Source of the DNA: Polyangiaceae bacterium
Lineage (GTDB): Bacteria; Myxococcota_A; Polyangia; Polyangiales; Polyangiaceae
Assembly: GCA_013361525.1 (NCBI GenBank)
Contig: JABFXY010000006.1
Coordinates: forward strand, 186,001 to 250,000
Direction of reading: 5' to 3'
DNA length: 64,000 nucleotides
Shown here: in pieces, positions 19,101-26,791 of the stretch
Layout of the letters: every line of letters begins with the position of its first letter
How positions within the stretch are numbered: the stretch's first letter is position 1
The notes under the pieces: generated by a model
What the model was told of the DNA's origin: nothing
The model's database searches: none
What the model saw: the letters and a program-made list of their open reading frames with translations, nothing else
Program-made: the position numbers and the translations under genes

Positions 19101-19669
19101 GCAAGCGCAGCTTCGTGGCCTACGTGTGCTTCCACACGCTCACGAACGCGACGCTCTCCGTTCTTCTCTCCGACTATTTGCTCGTAGAGCAGCGCCGCCT
19201 CGAGGGAGAGCTCGCCGATCTCACGATGGCGCGAGCGGGCGGCGAGCGCAAAGGCGAGACGGATCGCCGCCGGACCGAGATACGGCGATTGCTCGACGAG
19301 CTGCGCGACTTCGTCGCCAAGGTCTCCGAGGTCGCCGAGCGCGGCCCGCCGCGCCCAGAAAACGCCACACCTGCCAGGGAGGTCGACACGCGCTTCGTCG
19401 TCGACCGGGACGACGGCGTCATGATGACGAGCGCGTCGCTCTGGTCACTCTTGGAATCTCAATGGCGGGAGCCACGCAAATGGTGGCGCGAGCTCGCCGA
19501 GGGTGGAACGAAGACGGACTGCGATTGGTCGAAGCTCGCCGCGCGGTACTTCCCCGCTCGCGTGCGCAACAAATGCCGTACGGATCCATCGCTCGCGGCC
19601 GCGCACGGCCGGCTCGCGAAGCTGCACCCGAACAAGGTCCGCGCCCGGAAAGAGCGACCGGCGCGCTGA
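16151..19669 (+). CDS. pglX: BREX adenine-specific DNA methyltransferase PglX (copy 2)
   Basis: A 1172-residue paralogue of the preceding gene with the same domain order. ILDPACGSGHF is at about 299-309, GVDIDPRAVQVA near 348 and NPPY at 493-496. Blocks shared with copy 1 include ELAVD(L/M)PGVFG, TLGWVYQ-type and KTQLFTERYMVDWLL segments, so the pair arose by an old tandem duplication; the C-terminal recognition regions differ more. The start overlaps the copy 1 stop by 8 bp. An alternative ATG at 16160 mirrors the TGAGATG junction at the copy 1 start and is about equally likely. The stop forms a TGATCA shared with the convergent next gene, leaving no room for pglZ. Confidence 0.88.
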   Translation: MPEMTPDAMEALATTVRRLRSLLEDDLSAQLERRYRLSVPAVAAGLDESRGFARARFEAWLDERARARRAAGEMARSEARRTAESEAAARTLSRLILLRQLEVCGLSRPAVLTNGRSSKAYRELSAHAPALVDDEFDGFDLLLSLVFEELAVDMPGVFGEHPLDRYFTLSPAAFHEVVAALNAPALQSAWQDDTALGWVYQFWNDPHREAIDQRIGPRGKVELHEIASKTQLFTERYMVDWLLQNSVGRIAERMREKRLAQTERAPDAPSPALHWPMFVRRAAKVDETGVPDELCQLRILDPACGSGHFLAGAFDLLVQLYRQEAADRGHAISDEEIADNIVRHNLHGVDIDPRAVQVAAAVLYLKARRLAQGGAGSGGARPAKPVAPMNLVATSFDLDRLRPGDRALTTLAHGLPGGSRQLAVALKELANVSFRGSLVRFGKSGDDADIERLLSGLSRSDDLGLRFDGSQLEAGLRLKAILVDGRYDVVAFNPPYLATSKIQAPPRALAEAFGEAPDMFAAFVDRALELCKPTGLIAFVALSNWMYLATYRTVRERLLKSHLLLVADIGKGAFRRASKLIQTAMVVASPTRLPAAGCLAARIGSRDAIAMSQPEELALELRDESIYRPFDPDVFASIEGTPLLFWLEPGFLRRYRQLPKIGEVARAAGGIATTNNDRFLRAVWEVSPRLVRAALEGDVSAKHKPYIKGAEGREWIEPCRWLLRMERDGAELRMLASSGKLDEVRELGVAYTTIGQRFGARLHSVASVRDVSGASIFPDTETNAASLVCALNRTSVRELASGLNPTINFQLGDVRRLPFDPVESAGEIVDVLRRELEASERASELSPSYELPIPHAWQHAQRWAQVAVDRSPGDPLPVEAFEREPVDPWLRLSHEVGVALGRFDASGGWSDRDGERGRREHLLFIGPDGLAVDGPHHARLREVWTEVRPTVSDRDLSSHLRSAFFVRHLKQYAGRPIHFPLSSSKRSFVAYVCFHTLTNATLSVLLSDYLLVEQRRLEGELADLTMARAGGERKGETDRRRTEIRRLLDELRDFVAKVSEVAERGPPRPENATPAREVDTRFVVDRDDGVMMTSASLWSLLESQWREPRKWWRELAEGGTKTDCDWSKLAARYFPARVRNKCRTDPSLAAAHGRLAKLHPNKVRARKERPAR

Positions 19670-20191
19670 TCAGCCGCCCGCCGCAGGCGGGTTCGGGCCG
19701 GTCGACTGCGCCCCGGGCCGAAAGCCTGCGCGCATCTCGGCGAGCGCCTGCGCGAACTCCTTCTCCGCGGCGGCCGGGTCCGTGACGTTCCCGATATTGG
19801 GCAGTAGCGAGCGAATCGCTTCGGTCTGATTGGCGAGGATGATGAGGGTCGAGTTGCGCATCACCACGTTGAGGCCGCGGATCACGCTGCGCATCATGGT
19901 CGCGAGAATGCCCTTGTCCTCGATCACCATCGCGACGCGCACGAGCGATGGGCCGAGATCCTTGATGAAGCGAGCGCTCTCCGCGCGCGCTTCGCTCGAC
20001 GAGACGGGTGTCCCCGGCCGCAACAGCGCGAGACCCACGGCCTCCTTGTGCGTGAGCAGCACCGTCCGGAACGCCTTCTCGAATGTCTTCATATGGTTGA
20101 CGTCCAAAAGGCCCGCGGTGTCGGTAACGACGACATTGCGCCATAGCGAGATGCAGACGGCGTCATCCATGAAGAACCGAATTTGAGGCAT
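19670..20191 (-). CDS. Conserved hypothetical protein (possible STAS/SpoIIAA-like fold)
   Basis: A 173-residue protein. It opens with a strand-like segment (PQIRFFMDDAVCISLWRNVVV) and alternates helices and strands (VGLALLRP, VRVAMVIEDKG, STLIILANQ), a pattern like myxobacterial STAS/SpoIIAA-type small proteins. The C-terminus is Gly/Pro-rich. ATG at 20191 preferred over an in-frame upstream start because GGTGG precedes it. It is convergent with the BREX operon with no spacing. Function unknown; no evidence that it belongs to the BREX system. Confidence 0.55.
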   Translation of the reverse strand: MPQIRFFMDDAVCISLWRNVVVTDTAGLLDVNHMKTFEKAFRTVLLTHKEAVGLALLRPGTPVSSSEARAESARFIKDLGPSLVRVAMVIEDKGILATMMRSVIRGLNVVMRNSTLIILANQTEAIRSLLPNIGNVTDPAAAEKEFAQALAEMRAGFRPGAQSTGPNPPAAGG

Positions 20192-20325
20192 CGTTGCACC
20201 ACCCCGCGCGCCAAATGTCTGAGAGCGCGAAAGCACGAGCCTTTCACGGATCGCAGGTGCTTGAAAAGTGAGGCCGAGATGCCGCAGCGGGGCGCTGTGG
20301 GTGGCCGCCGCCTATCGAGAGCAGC

Positions 20326-21024
20326 TCAGAAAGCCTCGCGATCGACGACCGCTCTTTCGTTGGTTGGTTGAATGCCGAACCAGGCAAAGAGCCTCTCGAG
20401 GTGTCGGAAGAACTGCAAACGATCGAGCAGCGGATTGAGCCATCCCGTCGTGATGCAATAGTGGGTCGCGTGCGGCGCCGCGTGGTGGACGGCGTGATGC
20501 TCGGGTGACAGGACGAGCTGCCTGGCTTGCAACCACCGGACGACCCGCGGCGGGTCTTCTCGGTGCGCCCAGCCGTGCACCATGCTGGTCAATACGACGC
20601 TCGTCGCGAGGACCAGGACGAAGAGGGAAACGACGGTGCCCCAAGCTCGCTCGCCCCCGGGCACGAGGAGAAGCGTCGGCATCAAGACCAGCTGCGTGAT
20701 GAGACAGTTGTCGCCGTTCGCTTCGAGGAAGTCGTGGCGAGCGATCGCCGAAGGGTCGTCGTGGTGCTCGCGAAACGGGGCGACGAGCTTCGCGCCGACA
20801 ATGGGTGTCTGGGGCGAGCCGTACGTATCCGCGAGCCAATGCACGAACCCCGACGCGAAGTCCGCCGCGACGTAGCCTGCGAGCGCGACGGCCGGAAACA
20901 ACAGCGCAAGCGACGGAACGCGCTCGAGGCCCGCGATCGCGTCGAAGGCGATGTGCGTCGCGACGACGACGAACGCCAAACACGACGCGATGTCGACCAA
21001 TCGATGCTTTGTCTTCACGCGCAC
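20326..21024 (-). CDS. CarF/TMEM189-type plasmanylethanolamine desaturase
   Basis: A 232-residue integral membrane di-iron enzyme. Histidine motifs of the Kua/TMEM189/CarF family are all present: SGFVHWLADTYG near 58, FREHHDDPSAIARHDFLEAN near 84, MVHGWAHR near 148, and PEHHAVHH near 174 with a later H. Family members introduce the vinyl-ether double bond of plasmalogens; in Myxococcus xanthus CarF acts in light-induced carotenogenesis. Four to five membrane helices are visible. Start is a GTG. It stands alone between a small unknown gene and pfkA. Assignment rests on the histidine pattern. Confidence 0.85.
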   Translation of the reverse strand: MRVKTKHRLVDIASCLAFVVVATHIAFDAIAGLERVPSLALLFPAVALAGYVAADFASGFVHWLADTYGSPQTPIVGAKLVAPFREHHDDPSAIARHDFLEANGDNCLITQLVLMPTLLLVPGGERAWGTVVSLFVLVLATSVVLTSMVHGWAHREDPPRVVRWLQARQLVLSPEHHAVHHAAPHATHYCITTGWLNPLLDRLQFFRHLERLFAWFGIQPTNERAVVDREAF

Positions 21025-21065
21025 CGTGGTGGGCTACGTATCGAAGGTCGTTTCGGTTTCGGTCG

Positions 21066-22139
21066 TCAGCCCGGCAGAATCTCCTCCACCTGGCTGAGCA
21101 TCGCGACGCGGCGCTGAATCACCGGGCTGGTGCCGTCGAGGAGGCGTGCCGTCTCGGCGAGGACCTCGTCGAGGGGCAGGACACGAACGCTCGGATCGAG
21201 CGTTTCGCGACCGACGCCGAACGGCGGCTCCCAGCCGAGCATCACGTCGGTGAGGCCCCCCTCGAGGGCGAGCATCGCTCCGAAGCTGAGGCGCTGGGCG
21301 ATCGTCCGATCGAGCGCGCTCGGATCGCCGCCGCGGACGACGTGGCCGAGGACCGTCTCGCGCACGTCGATGCCCTTGACGATGGTGGACAGTGCCTCCT
21401 GCACGCGCTGACGCAGGCGGGCCACCGGGAACGCGAGGCCCTCGCTCTTCACGATGAGCACCCGTTTCTTCTCACGACCGGGCGCGAAACAACGCGCGAG
21501 CATCTTGCGCATGCGCTCGACGACCTGGTCCTCGTCGAGGTGCGCCTCGCCGTACAGGATCGCGTCCGCCTCTGCCGCGATCCCTGCGCGCATCGCGAGA
21601 AAGCCGCAGTTTCGGCCCATGACCTCGACGATGAAGCAGCGCTTGTGGGCGCGCGCCGTGTCGCTGATCCGATCGCAGGCATCCACGATCGTGTTCACGG
21701 CGGTGTCGACGCCGATGGCGAGCCCGGCGTGGCCGATGTCGTTGTCGATCGAAGCCGGTAGGCCGACGACACGCAGCGGGAGCGAGCTTTCGCGCGCGAG
21801 CCCAGCGAGAGCGTGCGCGCCGGTGAGCGAGCCGTTGCCGCCGATGACGATGAGGCCTTCGATCTTCGCGGTCGTGAGGCGATCGAGCGCCGCGCGCTGA
21901 CCTGCGACCTCCATCATCTCCAAACAGCGCGAGGATCCGAGGACGGTGCCGCCTTGGCGCGTGATGCCTTCGATGACGTCCGCCTCGAGGTCGCTCCACT
22001 CGCCCGTGAGAAGTCCGTGGTAGCCGTGCCGAATACCGACGATCTGATGACCGCGCGCTCGGCCGACGACCGCGAGCGCGCGGATCGCCGCATTCATTCC
22101 CGGAGCGTCCCCGCCCGACGTCAAAATCCCGATCCGCAT
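21066..22139 (-). CDS. pfkA: 6-phosphofructokinase
   Basis: A 357-residue ATP-type phosphofructokinase, the committed step of glycolysis. Motifs: GGDAPGMNAAIR at 9-20, IVIGGNGSLTGA at 97-108, PASIDND at 128-134 holding the catalytic Asp (132), and VEVMGRNCGF at 171-180. The family's nucleotide loop is usually GGDGS; here the Asp at the Mg-contact position is Asn (102), and PGTIDND reads PASIDND. The rest of the active site looks intact. Lies 22 bp downstream of the sirtuin gene on the same strand, so probably co-transcribed with it. Confidence 0.9.
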   Translation of the reverse strand: MRIGILTSGGDAPGMNAAIRALAVVGRARGHQIVGIRHGYHGLLTGEWSDLEADVIEGITRQGGTVLGSSRCLEMMEVAGQRAALDRLTTAKIEGLIVIGGNGSLTGAHALAGLARESSLPLRVVGLPASIDNDIGHAGLAIGVDTAVNTIVDACDRISDTARAHKRCFIVEVMGRNCGFLAMRAGIAAEADAILYGEAHLDEDQVVERMRKMLARCFAPGREKKRVLIVKSEGLAFPVARLRQRVQEALSTIVKGIDVRETVLGHVVRGGDPSALDRTIAQRLSFGAMLALEGGLTDVMLGWEPPFGVGRETLDPSVRVLPLDEVLAETARLLDGTSPVIQRRVAMLSQVEEILPG

Positions 22140-22161
22140 GGGATCGATGGTCGTGCTCCCG

Positions 22162-22998
22162 CTATGGTGGCGTCAAGACTGCCTCGATGGCGCGCAGCGC
22201 CGTGAGGGCCCCGGACGCGATGCCAATTTGCCCCGATGGGACCTCGGGCTCGCGCACGTTGATGCGGACCAGGCGCGCGCCGGCCAAGCGGCAGAGCCGT
22301 TCGCTCGTCATTCGAACGGTCGGGACCGCGCTGCCCGCGCCACACTCGACGACGACCAGACGAGCCCGATCGTCCCGGACCTGCTCGATGAAGCTCGAGA
22401 ACGCAGCCTCTTGAAGATCGCAGCGAGACGAGTCCCAACCGCCGTCGCCGAACATGAGCACATTGGGCCGCGCGAGCGCGCCGCACTTCGGGCATTTCGG
22501 AAGAGGCTCGCGCGCGCGAAATGTGGATTCGTCGACGTCGGGCTCCCATGACGACGACGAGAACAGGCCTGCACCACAGTCACGCATACATTGCAAAAAG
22601 CCGAGCGAACCGTGGCATTCATAGACGCGCGCGTCGTCGAACCCGGCCTTCTGGAATGCACCGTCGACATTGCTCGTGAACACGAACGCTCCGCCCCGCT
22701 TCGTGTCGGCGAAGCGCTTCAGGATGGCGAATCCATCGTGTGGCGCCGTCTTTCTATAGAGCGCCGTCCGATGCCCATAGAAGCCCCACGCGAGCGTCGG
22801 GTCCTCGCGAAACCATCGAGGGTTCGCCATTTGAACGAAGGACAGGCCGAGCGCCTTCATCGGCGGATACGCACGCCAAAACCCGTCGTCGCCGCGGAAG
22901 TCGGGTAGCCCCGAGTCGACGCCCATACCGGCGCCGGCCGCGACGAGGATGGTGTCGGCCTCTGCAATCGCTGCTGCTGCTGCTGCTTCGACGGACAT
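22162..22998 (-). CDS. Sir2-family NAD-dependent protein deacylase
   Basis: A 278-residue sirtuin. NAD-binding GAGMGVDSGLPDFRG at 22-36, TSNVDGAF near 108 (usually TQNVDGLH), catalytic His129 in YECHGS, and two cysteine pairs (C137/C141 and CPKC) for a structural zinc. It removes acyl groups from lysines using NAD+. Placed directly upstream of pfkA, it might act on a metabolic enzyme, but that is inference. The gene starts with an Ala-rich N-terminus and is divergent from the VWA gene, with a 147-bp gap between starts. It looks like a normal deacylase, not the SIR2 NADase domains of defence proteins. Confidence 0.88.
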   Translation of the reverse strand: MSVEAAAAAAIAEADTILVAAGAGMGVDSGLPDFRGDDGFWRAYPPMKALGLSFVQMANPRWFREDPTLAWGFYGHRTALYRKTAPHDGFAILKRFADTKRGGAFVFTSNVDGAFQKAGFDDARVYECHGSLGFLQCMRDCGAGLFSSSSWEPDVDESTFRAREPLPKCPKCGALARPNVLMFGDGGWDSSRCDLQEAAFSSFIEQVRDDRARLVVVECGAGSAVPTVRMTSERLCRLAGARLVRINVREPEVPSGQIGIASGALTALRAIEAVLTPP

Positions 22999-23145
22999 CG
23001 CGCAGTTCTACGACAACTCGGCCGACGGGCGAGAGTCAGTGCGGGTGCGCGATGCGCGTCGCTCGGGAACCTTCGCGGATTTGCGACCGACGAAGCCCGC
23101 CGCGTGCGCCTATTCTTCGCACCTCCTTCTACCCAACGAGACGAC

Positions 23146-24918
23146 GTGACGACCACCACGACCTCGCCCATCCCGGAAGCGCAGCTCGGCCCCGCCGAGC
23201 GACTGCTCGACCTCGTCCTCAACGCGTCCGCGCACCTCTGGCACAACCGCCCGGGTGTCGATGACGGCGGCGTTTGGCAGCCACGCAAGAACACGAAGGG
23301 AAAGAAGGTCCGAGGCACGCCGGTCGGTCCCGGTCTGTTCGTCCCGGCCGCGGCCGTGCTCTACGGAAAGCTCCTCGACATCTATCTGCTGAACCCGACG
23401 CTGGCCGCGCATTTTGCGAGTTATGCGCTGGTTGCGACCGAGTGGCGCGACCTCAAGGTCGCATGCTCTGCGCTCATGCTCGTGCAGACGCACGCAGGTC
23501 AGCCGATCAAGGACGACCACGGCGGCGTCGCGTTCCACGACGACGACCTCCGCGAGGTCGGCGCCGCGATGATCCTCCACTACGATCGCAAGTCGACGAA
23601 GATGCTCACACCGAAGGCGGTGGTCCGCATCGCGGAGCTGCTCGAGACACCGGCGATCGCCGAGCTGAACCGTGCAGCGGGCTTCGGCGATCCCGCCGCG
23701 AAGGGCGCGCCGCTCGGTCGCTGGCCGAAGGTCGCGCAGCGTTGGCTCGAGATCCGCGAGCAGAACCCGCAGATGCTGATGGGCCTCGTGAAGGCCGGCT
23801 TCAAGGAGACGATCAAGAAGCTTGCGCGAAAGATCGGCTACAAGCCGGCGACCAAGGCATTCTTCGAGATCCTCGGCTGGAAGCAAAAGCAGGCCGACAC
23901 CGGCCATCGCTCCGTCGGGCTGTCGGATCTGAAGCTCGAAAAGCGCGGCCGCTTCGACGACCTCTCCGAGGCCGAGATCTGCGAAGCGATCGTCGAGCAG
24001 CGCCTCTCGTACAAGGAGGTCGTCGGCCGCTTGCCGAAGGATCTCGGCCTCACGCCTGCGATCATGGCGGCCCTCTTGCCGTCGCTGTCGGATCGCGATC
24101 TACGCGTCATGACGCCGACGCTCGAGGAGCTCGGGTTGATGGCGGATCGCGAAGTCTTCGCTCGTTGGGAAGGAGCGATTCAGAGGGCGACCGATCAACG
24201 AAGCCTGCAGGTCGCGAAGAACGTGAAGACCAAGGAGCTCCGCGAAAAGCTCGAGGAGGCGGCGGACGTCGCCGTGAAGAAGGCGGCCGAAGAGGCGACG
24301 GCCGACGACGTCCACGTGATGTTCCTGATCGACAAGTCCGGCAGCATGCAGGGCGCGATCGAACAATCGAAGGAAGCGCTCTCGCGCATCCTCGCGGGCT
24401 TTTCACCGGACCGAGTCCACGTCGCTTGTTTCGACACGATGGGCACGGTGCTTCGGCCGAAGGCCGCTTCGCGTGCGGCGGTCCAGCACATGCTCGCGGG
24501 TATCCAAGCGAGCGGTGGAACGGTACACGGCGCGGCGGTGCGTGCGCTTCACGTCGCCGGCCTCCGCATCCCGGCGGCGCATCGGCTGTTGGTCGTCGTC
24601 GTGGGCGACGAAGCGGGAGAAGCGGGCGCTTCCCTCGCGCAGACGTTCCGCGACCACGGCTACAAGCCGGGCGCGCTCGCGATCCTCGTCAACGTCTCGG
24701 CCGTTCGCGGCCAGACGGTGCGCGATTGCGCGCGCGAGCTCGGTGTCGGCCTGTCGGAGATCGCGATCGCTCAGTTCGACGACCCGTACCAAGTGCCACG
24801 CGTGATCCGAGCATTGCTCGACACGCCGGCGCTCGCGTCGGCGACCGGTGTGCGGACGACGGCGTGGGTCGAAAAGGTCATGGCGACGCCGCTCTTGAAG
24901 CTCCCCGCCAGCGCCTGA
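23146..24918 (+). CDS. VWA-domain protein with long helical N-terminus (possible TROVE-like)
   Basis: A 590-residue protein. C-terminal von Willebrand A domain begins near residue 390 with a complete-looking metal-ion site: DKSGSM at 396-401, GGTVHGAA near 460 and VVGDEAGEAG near 485. The N-terminal 380 residues are largely helical repeats (for example KEVVGRLP, SDRDLRVMTPTLEELGL), loosely like the TROVE domain of Ro60-type RNA-binding proteins, which also precedes a VWA domain; this likeness is unsure. The GTG start is preferred over a GTG 14 codons upstream because GAG lies just before it. No signal peptide, so cytoplasmic. Confidence 0.65.
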   Translation: MTTTTTSPIPEAQLGPAERLLDLVLNASAHLWHNRPGVDDGGVWQPRKNTKGKKVRGTPVGPGLFVPAAAVLYGKLLDIYLLNPTLAAHFASYALVATEWRDLKVACSALMLVQTHAGQPIKDDHGGVAFHDDDLREVGAAMILHYDRKSTKMLTPKAVVRIAELLETPAIAELNRAAGFGDPAAKGAPLGRWPKVAQRWLEIREQNPQMLMGLVKAGFKETIKKLARKIGYKPATKAFFEILGWKQKQADTGHRSVGLSDLKLEKRGRFDDLSEAEICEAIVEQRLSYKEVVGRLPKDLGLTPAIMAALLPSLSDRDLRVMTPTLEELGLMADREVFARWEGAIQRATDQRSLQVAKNVKTKELREKLEEAADVAVKKAAEEATADDVHVMFLIDKSGSMQGAIEQSKEALSRILAGFSPDRVHVACFDTMGTVLRPKAASRAAVQHMLAGIQASGGTVHGAAVRALHVAGLRIPAAHRLLVVVVGDEAGEAGASLAQTFRDHGYKPGALAILVNVSAVRGQTVRDCARELGVGLSEIAIAQFDDPYQVPRVIRALLDTPALASATGVRTTAWVEKVMATPLLKLPASA

Positions 24919-24927
24919 TCGTAGGCA

Positions 24928-25134
24928 TCACCCGCCGCGGCAGGTGCAACCGTTGCCGGACAAGAACGTGTACCCGTTCGCGCCGTTGTCCTTGCAGCAG
25001 GTGTTGCACTTGTCGCCGTCGGGCGAGCTCTTGCACTTGTCGGTGGCGACGCGGTTCTCCTCGCAGCCGGCGCCGGTCGCGACGATCGGTACGATGACGA
25101 GGAAAAAGATGCCGAATGATCGCTTGATCCACAT
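24928..25134 (-). CDS. Small Cys-rich lipoprotein
   Basis: A 68-residue product: Met-Trp-Ile-Lys-Arg, a hydrophobic helix and a lipobox-like ATGAGC, then a polar mature part with seven further Cys, including KCNTCCKDNG and GCTCRGG, likely disulfide-bonded. The ATG was chosen because it starts the signal peptide; the frame upstream lacks coding character. Convergent with the VWA gene (9-bp gap). No family recognised. Confidence 0.55.
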   Translation of the reverse strand: MWIKRSFGIFFLVIVPIVATGAGCEENRVATDKCKSSPDGDKCNTCCKDNGANGYTFLSGNGCTCRGG

Positions 25135-25222
25135 AGGGGCCCCCAAGACGCGAGCGCTTCGCTGAGGCACGGGCTCGACGGAGCGCCATCCTCGACGTTG
25201 CGGAAGAATACAGGGACGGAAA

Positions 25223-26200
25223 ATGGTGGACTATCGCAAGTTCCTTCGAGCCGGGGCACAAGAGGTGGCCGCGCTCTATCTCGGGGGGCTCGCCGCGTAC
25301 GCCGCTGGTGGTCGCACCGTCCGTCTGCGGACGACGGTAGACGTCGCGCCCGGCTTCTATACGTTTCGCGTGCAAGGTCGATACGCGGAGGTCATCGAGC
25401 CGACCGAGCCGCTCGATCTCTCTGCTTGGCCGAAAGAGACCGGTCACTACGCGTGCGGGTACGTCGCCATGCCCGGCGGCCGATTCGGAACGTTGGAGCT
25501 GCTCGGAGCGCCGGAGCCCGATGTCCTCGGACCGGTTCGCGCGCGTATGCACGACACGGGCGCGATCCTCTTCGACGAGGCTCCGTTCGAGGGCGAGGCC
25601 GAGGGAGCCGCGCGCACGGCGCTCGAAGAGGGACGAGGTCTCGGTGACGTCAAAGGGGTCTCCGCGGCGCTCCGCTGCGCGTTCGCGCTTGCGACGGTTC
25701 TCGCGGCAGCGCGCGCTCGGCAAGTTGCGGTCTCGCCCGTCGAGATTTTGAAGCGCGTGCAGACGATCGCGGAGCGAGGGCGCCCTGCCGCCGACGAGAT
25801 TGTCGAGGCGCTCGTTCGCGCTCGAGAGCTCGACCGCATCCGCAACGAAGAGGCGTCCAGGCAAAGCCGTCTACGCACGATCGCAGATCGGGTTCGCACC
25901 GATGGGCGAGCGACCTCGAGGCGCGGGGACGCCGCGACACCTGAAGAGCGGGTCGAGCGAGCCTTATCGGCCGCGGGAGCGAGGCTCTTGCGCACCCGCC
26001 AGCTCGGGCCGGACCAAATCGAGGTTCGCTACGAATACCTCGGAAACCGGTTCGTGAGCGCCGTACATCCGGTCACGCTCCACGTGTACGACGCCGGGAT
26101 TTGTCTGTCCGGCGCGGACGAAGAAGTTACGCTCGAGAGCCTGCCGAGCGTCATCCGCGAGGCCATCGAGGACGACGTGCTCGTCATCACGAGACGTTGA
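25223..26200 (+). CDS. Putative E2-like (ubiquitin-conjugating fold) protein, first gene of a Ubl cassette
   Basis: A 325-residue protein. The first 140 residues form a beta-rich domain of unknown type, followed by a helical linker. The last 90 residues (from about 237) resemble a degenerate E2 fold: a YEYLGNRFVSAVHP strand, a His-Pro pair at 282-283 and GICL with Cys294, then an LPSVIREAI helix. In E2 enzymes the catalytic Cys sits in a G-x-ICL motif a few residues after HPN, so Cys294 is the candidate thioester cysteine. It stands directly upstream of JAB, Ubl and E1 genes. The E2 call is inference from this motif plus context. ATG with a GGGACGGA stretch upstream. Confidence 0.55.
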   Translation: MVDYRKFLRAGAQEVAALYLGGLAAYAAGGRTVRLRTTVDVAPGFYTFRVQGRYAEVIEPTEPLDLSAWPKETGHYACGYVAMPGGRFGTLELLGAPEPDVLGPVRARMHDTGAILFDEAPFEGEAEGAARTALEEGRGLGDVKGVSAALRCAFALATVLAAARARQVAVSPVEILKRVQTIAERGRPAADEIVEALVRARELDRIRNEEASRQSRLRTIADRVRTDGRATSRRGDAATPEERVERALSAAGARLLRTRQLGPDQIEVRYEYLGNRFVSAVHPVTLHVYDAGICLSGADEEVTLESLPSVIREAIEDDVLVITRR

Positions 26201-26216
26201 GGAAGGTGACGTTTCT

Positions 26217-26585
26217 GTGTCGGCGCGTGAGGTGTTCTTCTTGATTGGTCGGAACGAAACGGTCCTCTACCGCGACGAGGGGTCCGGCCCGACGTTCATC
26301 CCCGACGCACGCACACGGTGGGAAGCCATCTGGAGCCGTCGCGACGAGCTCGTCGAGATCGCCCACTCCCACCCCGTTGGTCCCCTCGCCTTCAGCGCCG
26401 AGGACGACACGACGATGGACGCCATCACGAGCGCGCTCGGCCGGACCGTCGTCTTCAGCGTCGTGACGCCGGGGTCGATGCTCCGGCGAATCGTCTCACC
26501 GGACGCGACCGCGGCCGCATCGGACCAGGTGGTCGACGAAGAGCCACCGTGGGCGGCCGAGCTTCGCAGGCAATCAGGAGTCTGA
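26217..26585 (+). CDS. JAB/JAMM-type metalloprotease (deubiquitinase-like)
   Basis: A 122-residue single-domain protein with the zinc motif HSHPVGPLAFSAEDD: His50, His52 and Asp63 are the likely ligands and Ser60 the conserved serine. JAB proteins in prokaryotic ubiquitin-like cassettes trim the Ubl precursor or remove conjugated Ubl. GTG start 16 bp after the E2-like gene with AGGAAGGTGA upstream. The general-base Glu of JAMM enzymes is less certain (Glu5 or Glu14). The C-terminal tail is acidic and disordered-looking. Confidence 0.8.
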   Translation: MSAREVFFLIGRNETVLYRDEGSGPTFIPDARTRWEAIWSRRDELVEIAHSHPVGPLAFSAEDDTTMDAITSALGRTVVFSVVTPGSMLRRIVSPDATAAASDQVVDEEPPWAAELRRQSGV

Positions 26586-26791
26586 ATGCTGCTTTTCGAG
26601 GTTCGCGGACGATAAATGCCCGCCCTTCGAAAGATTTCCCGACCTCAAACGTTTTCTCGTTCAGCACGTGCGATCAAAACCAATCGCCGCGCCGTACGTC
26701 CCAAGAATGTCAGGTCGATCCCCGATCCTCGTCCGATGACCGCACTCAGCTTGCTCGCCCGACATCACCGCGGCGGGCGGAGGATAAGGAC
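26586..26791. other. 206-bp gap inside the Ubl cassette, possible internal promoter or leader
   Basis: The gap between the JAB and Ubl genes is large for an otherwise compact cassette. It is less GC-rich than its neighbours, with TTTC- and AAAC-containing stretches around 26625-26690, and shows no credible coding frame. It ends in a very strong ribosome binding region, GGAGG at 26779-26783 and AAGGA at 26786-26790, just before the Ubl ATG. A second transcription start here would let Ubl and E1 be made in excess of E2 and JAB; no clear -35/-10 pair was found. Confidence 0.35.
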
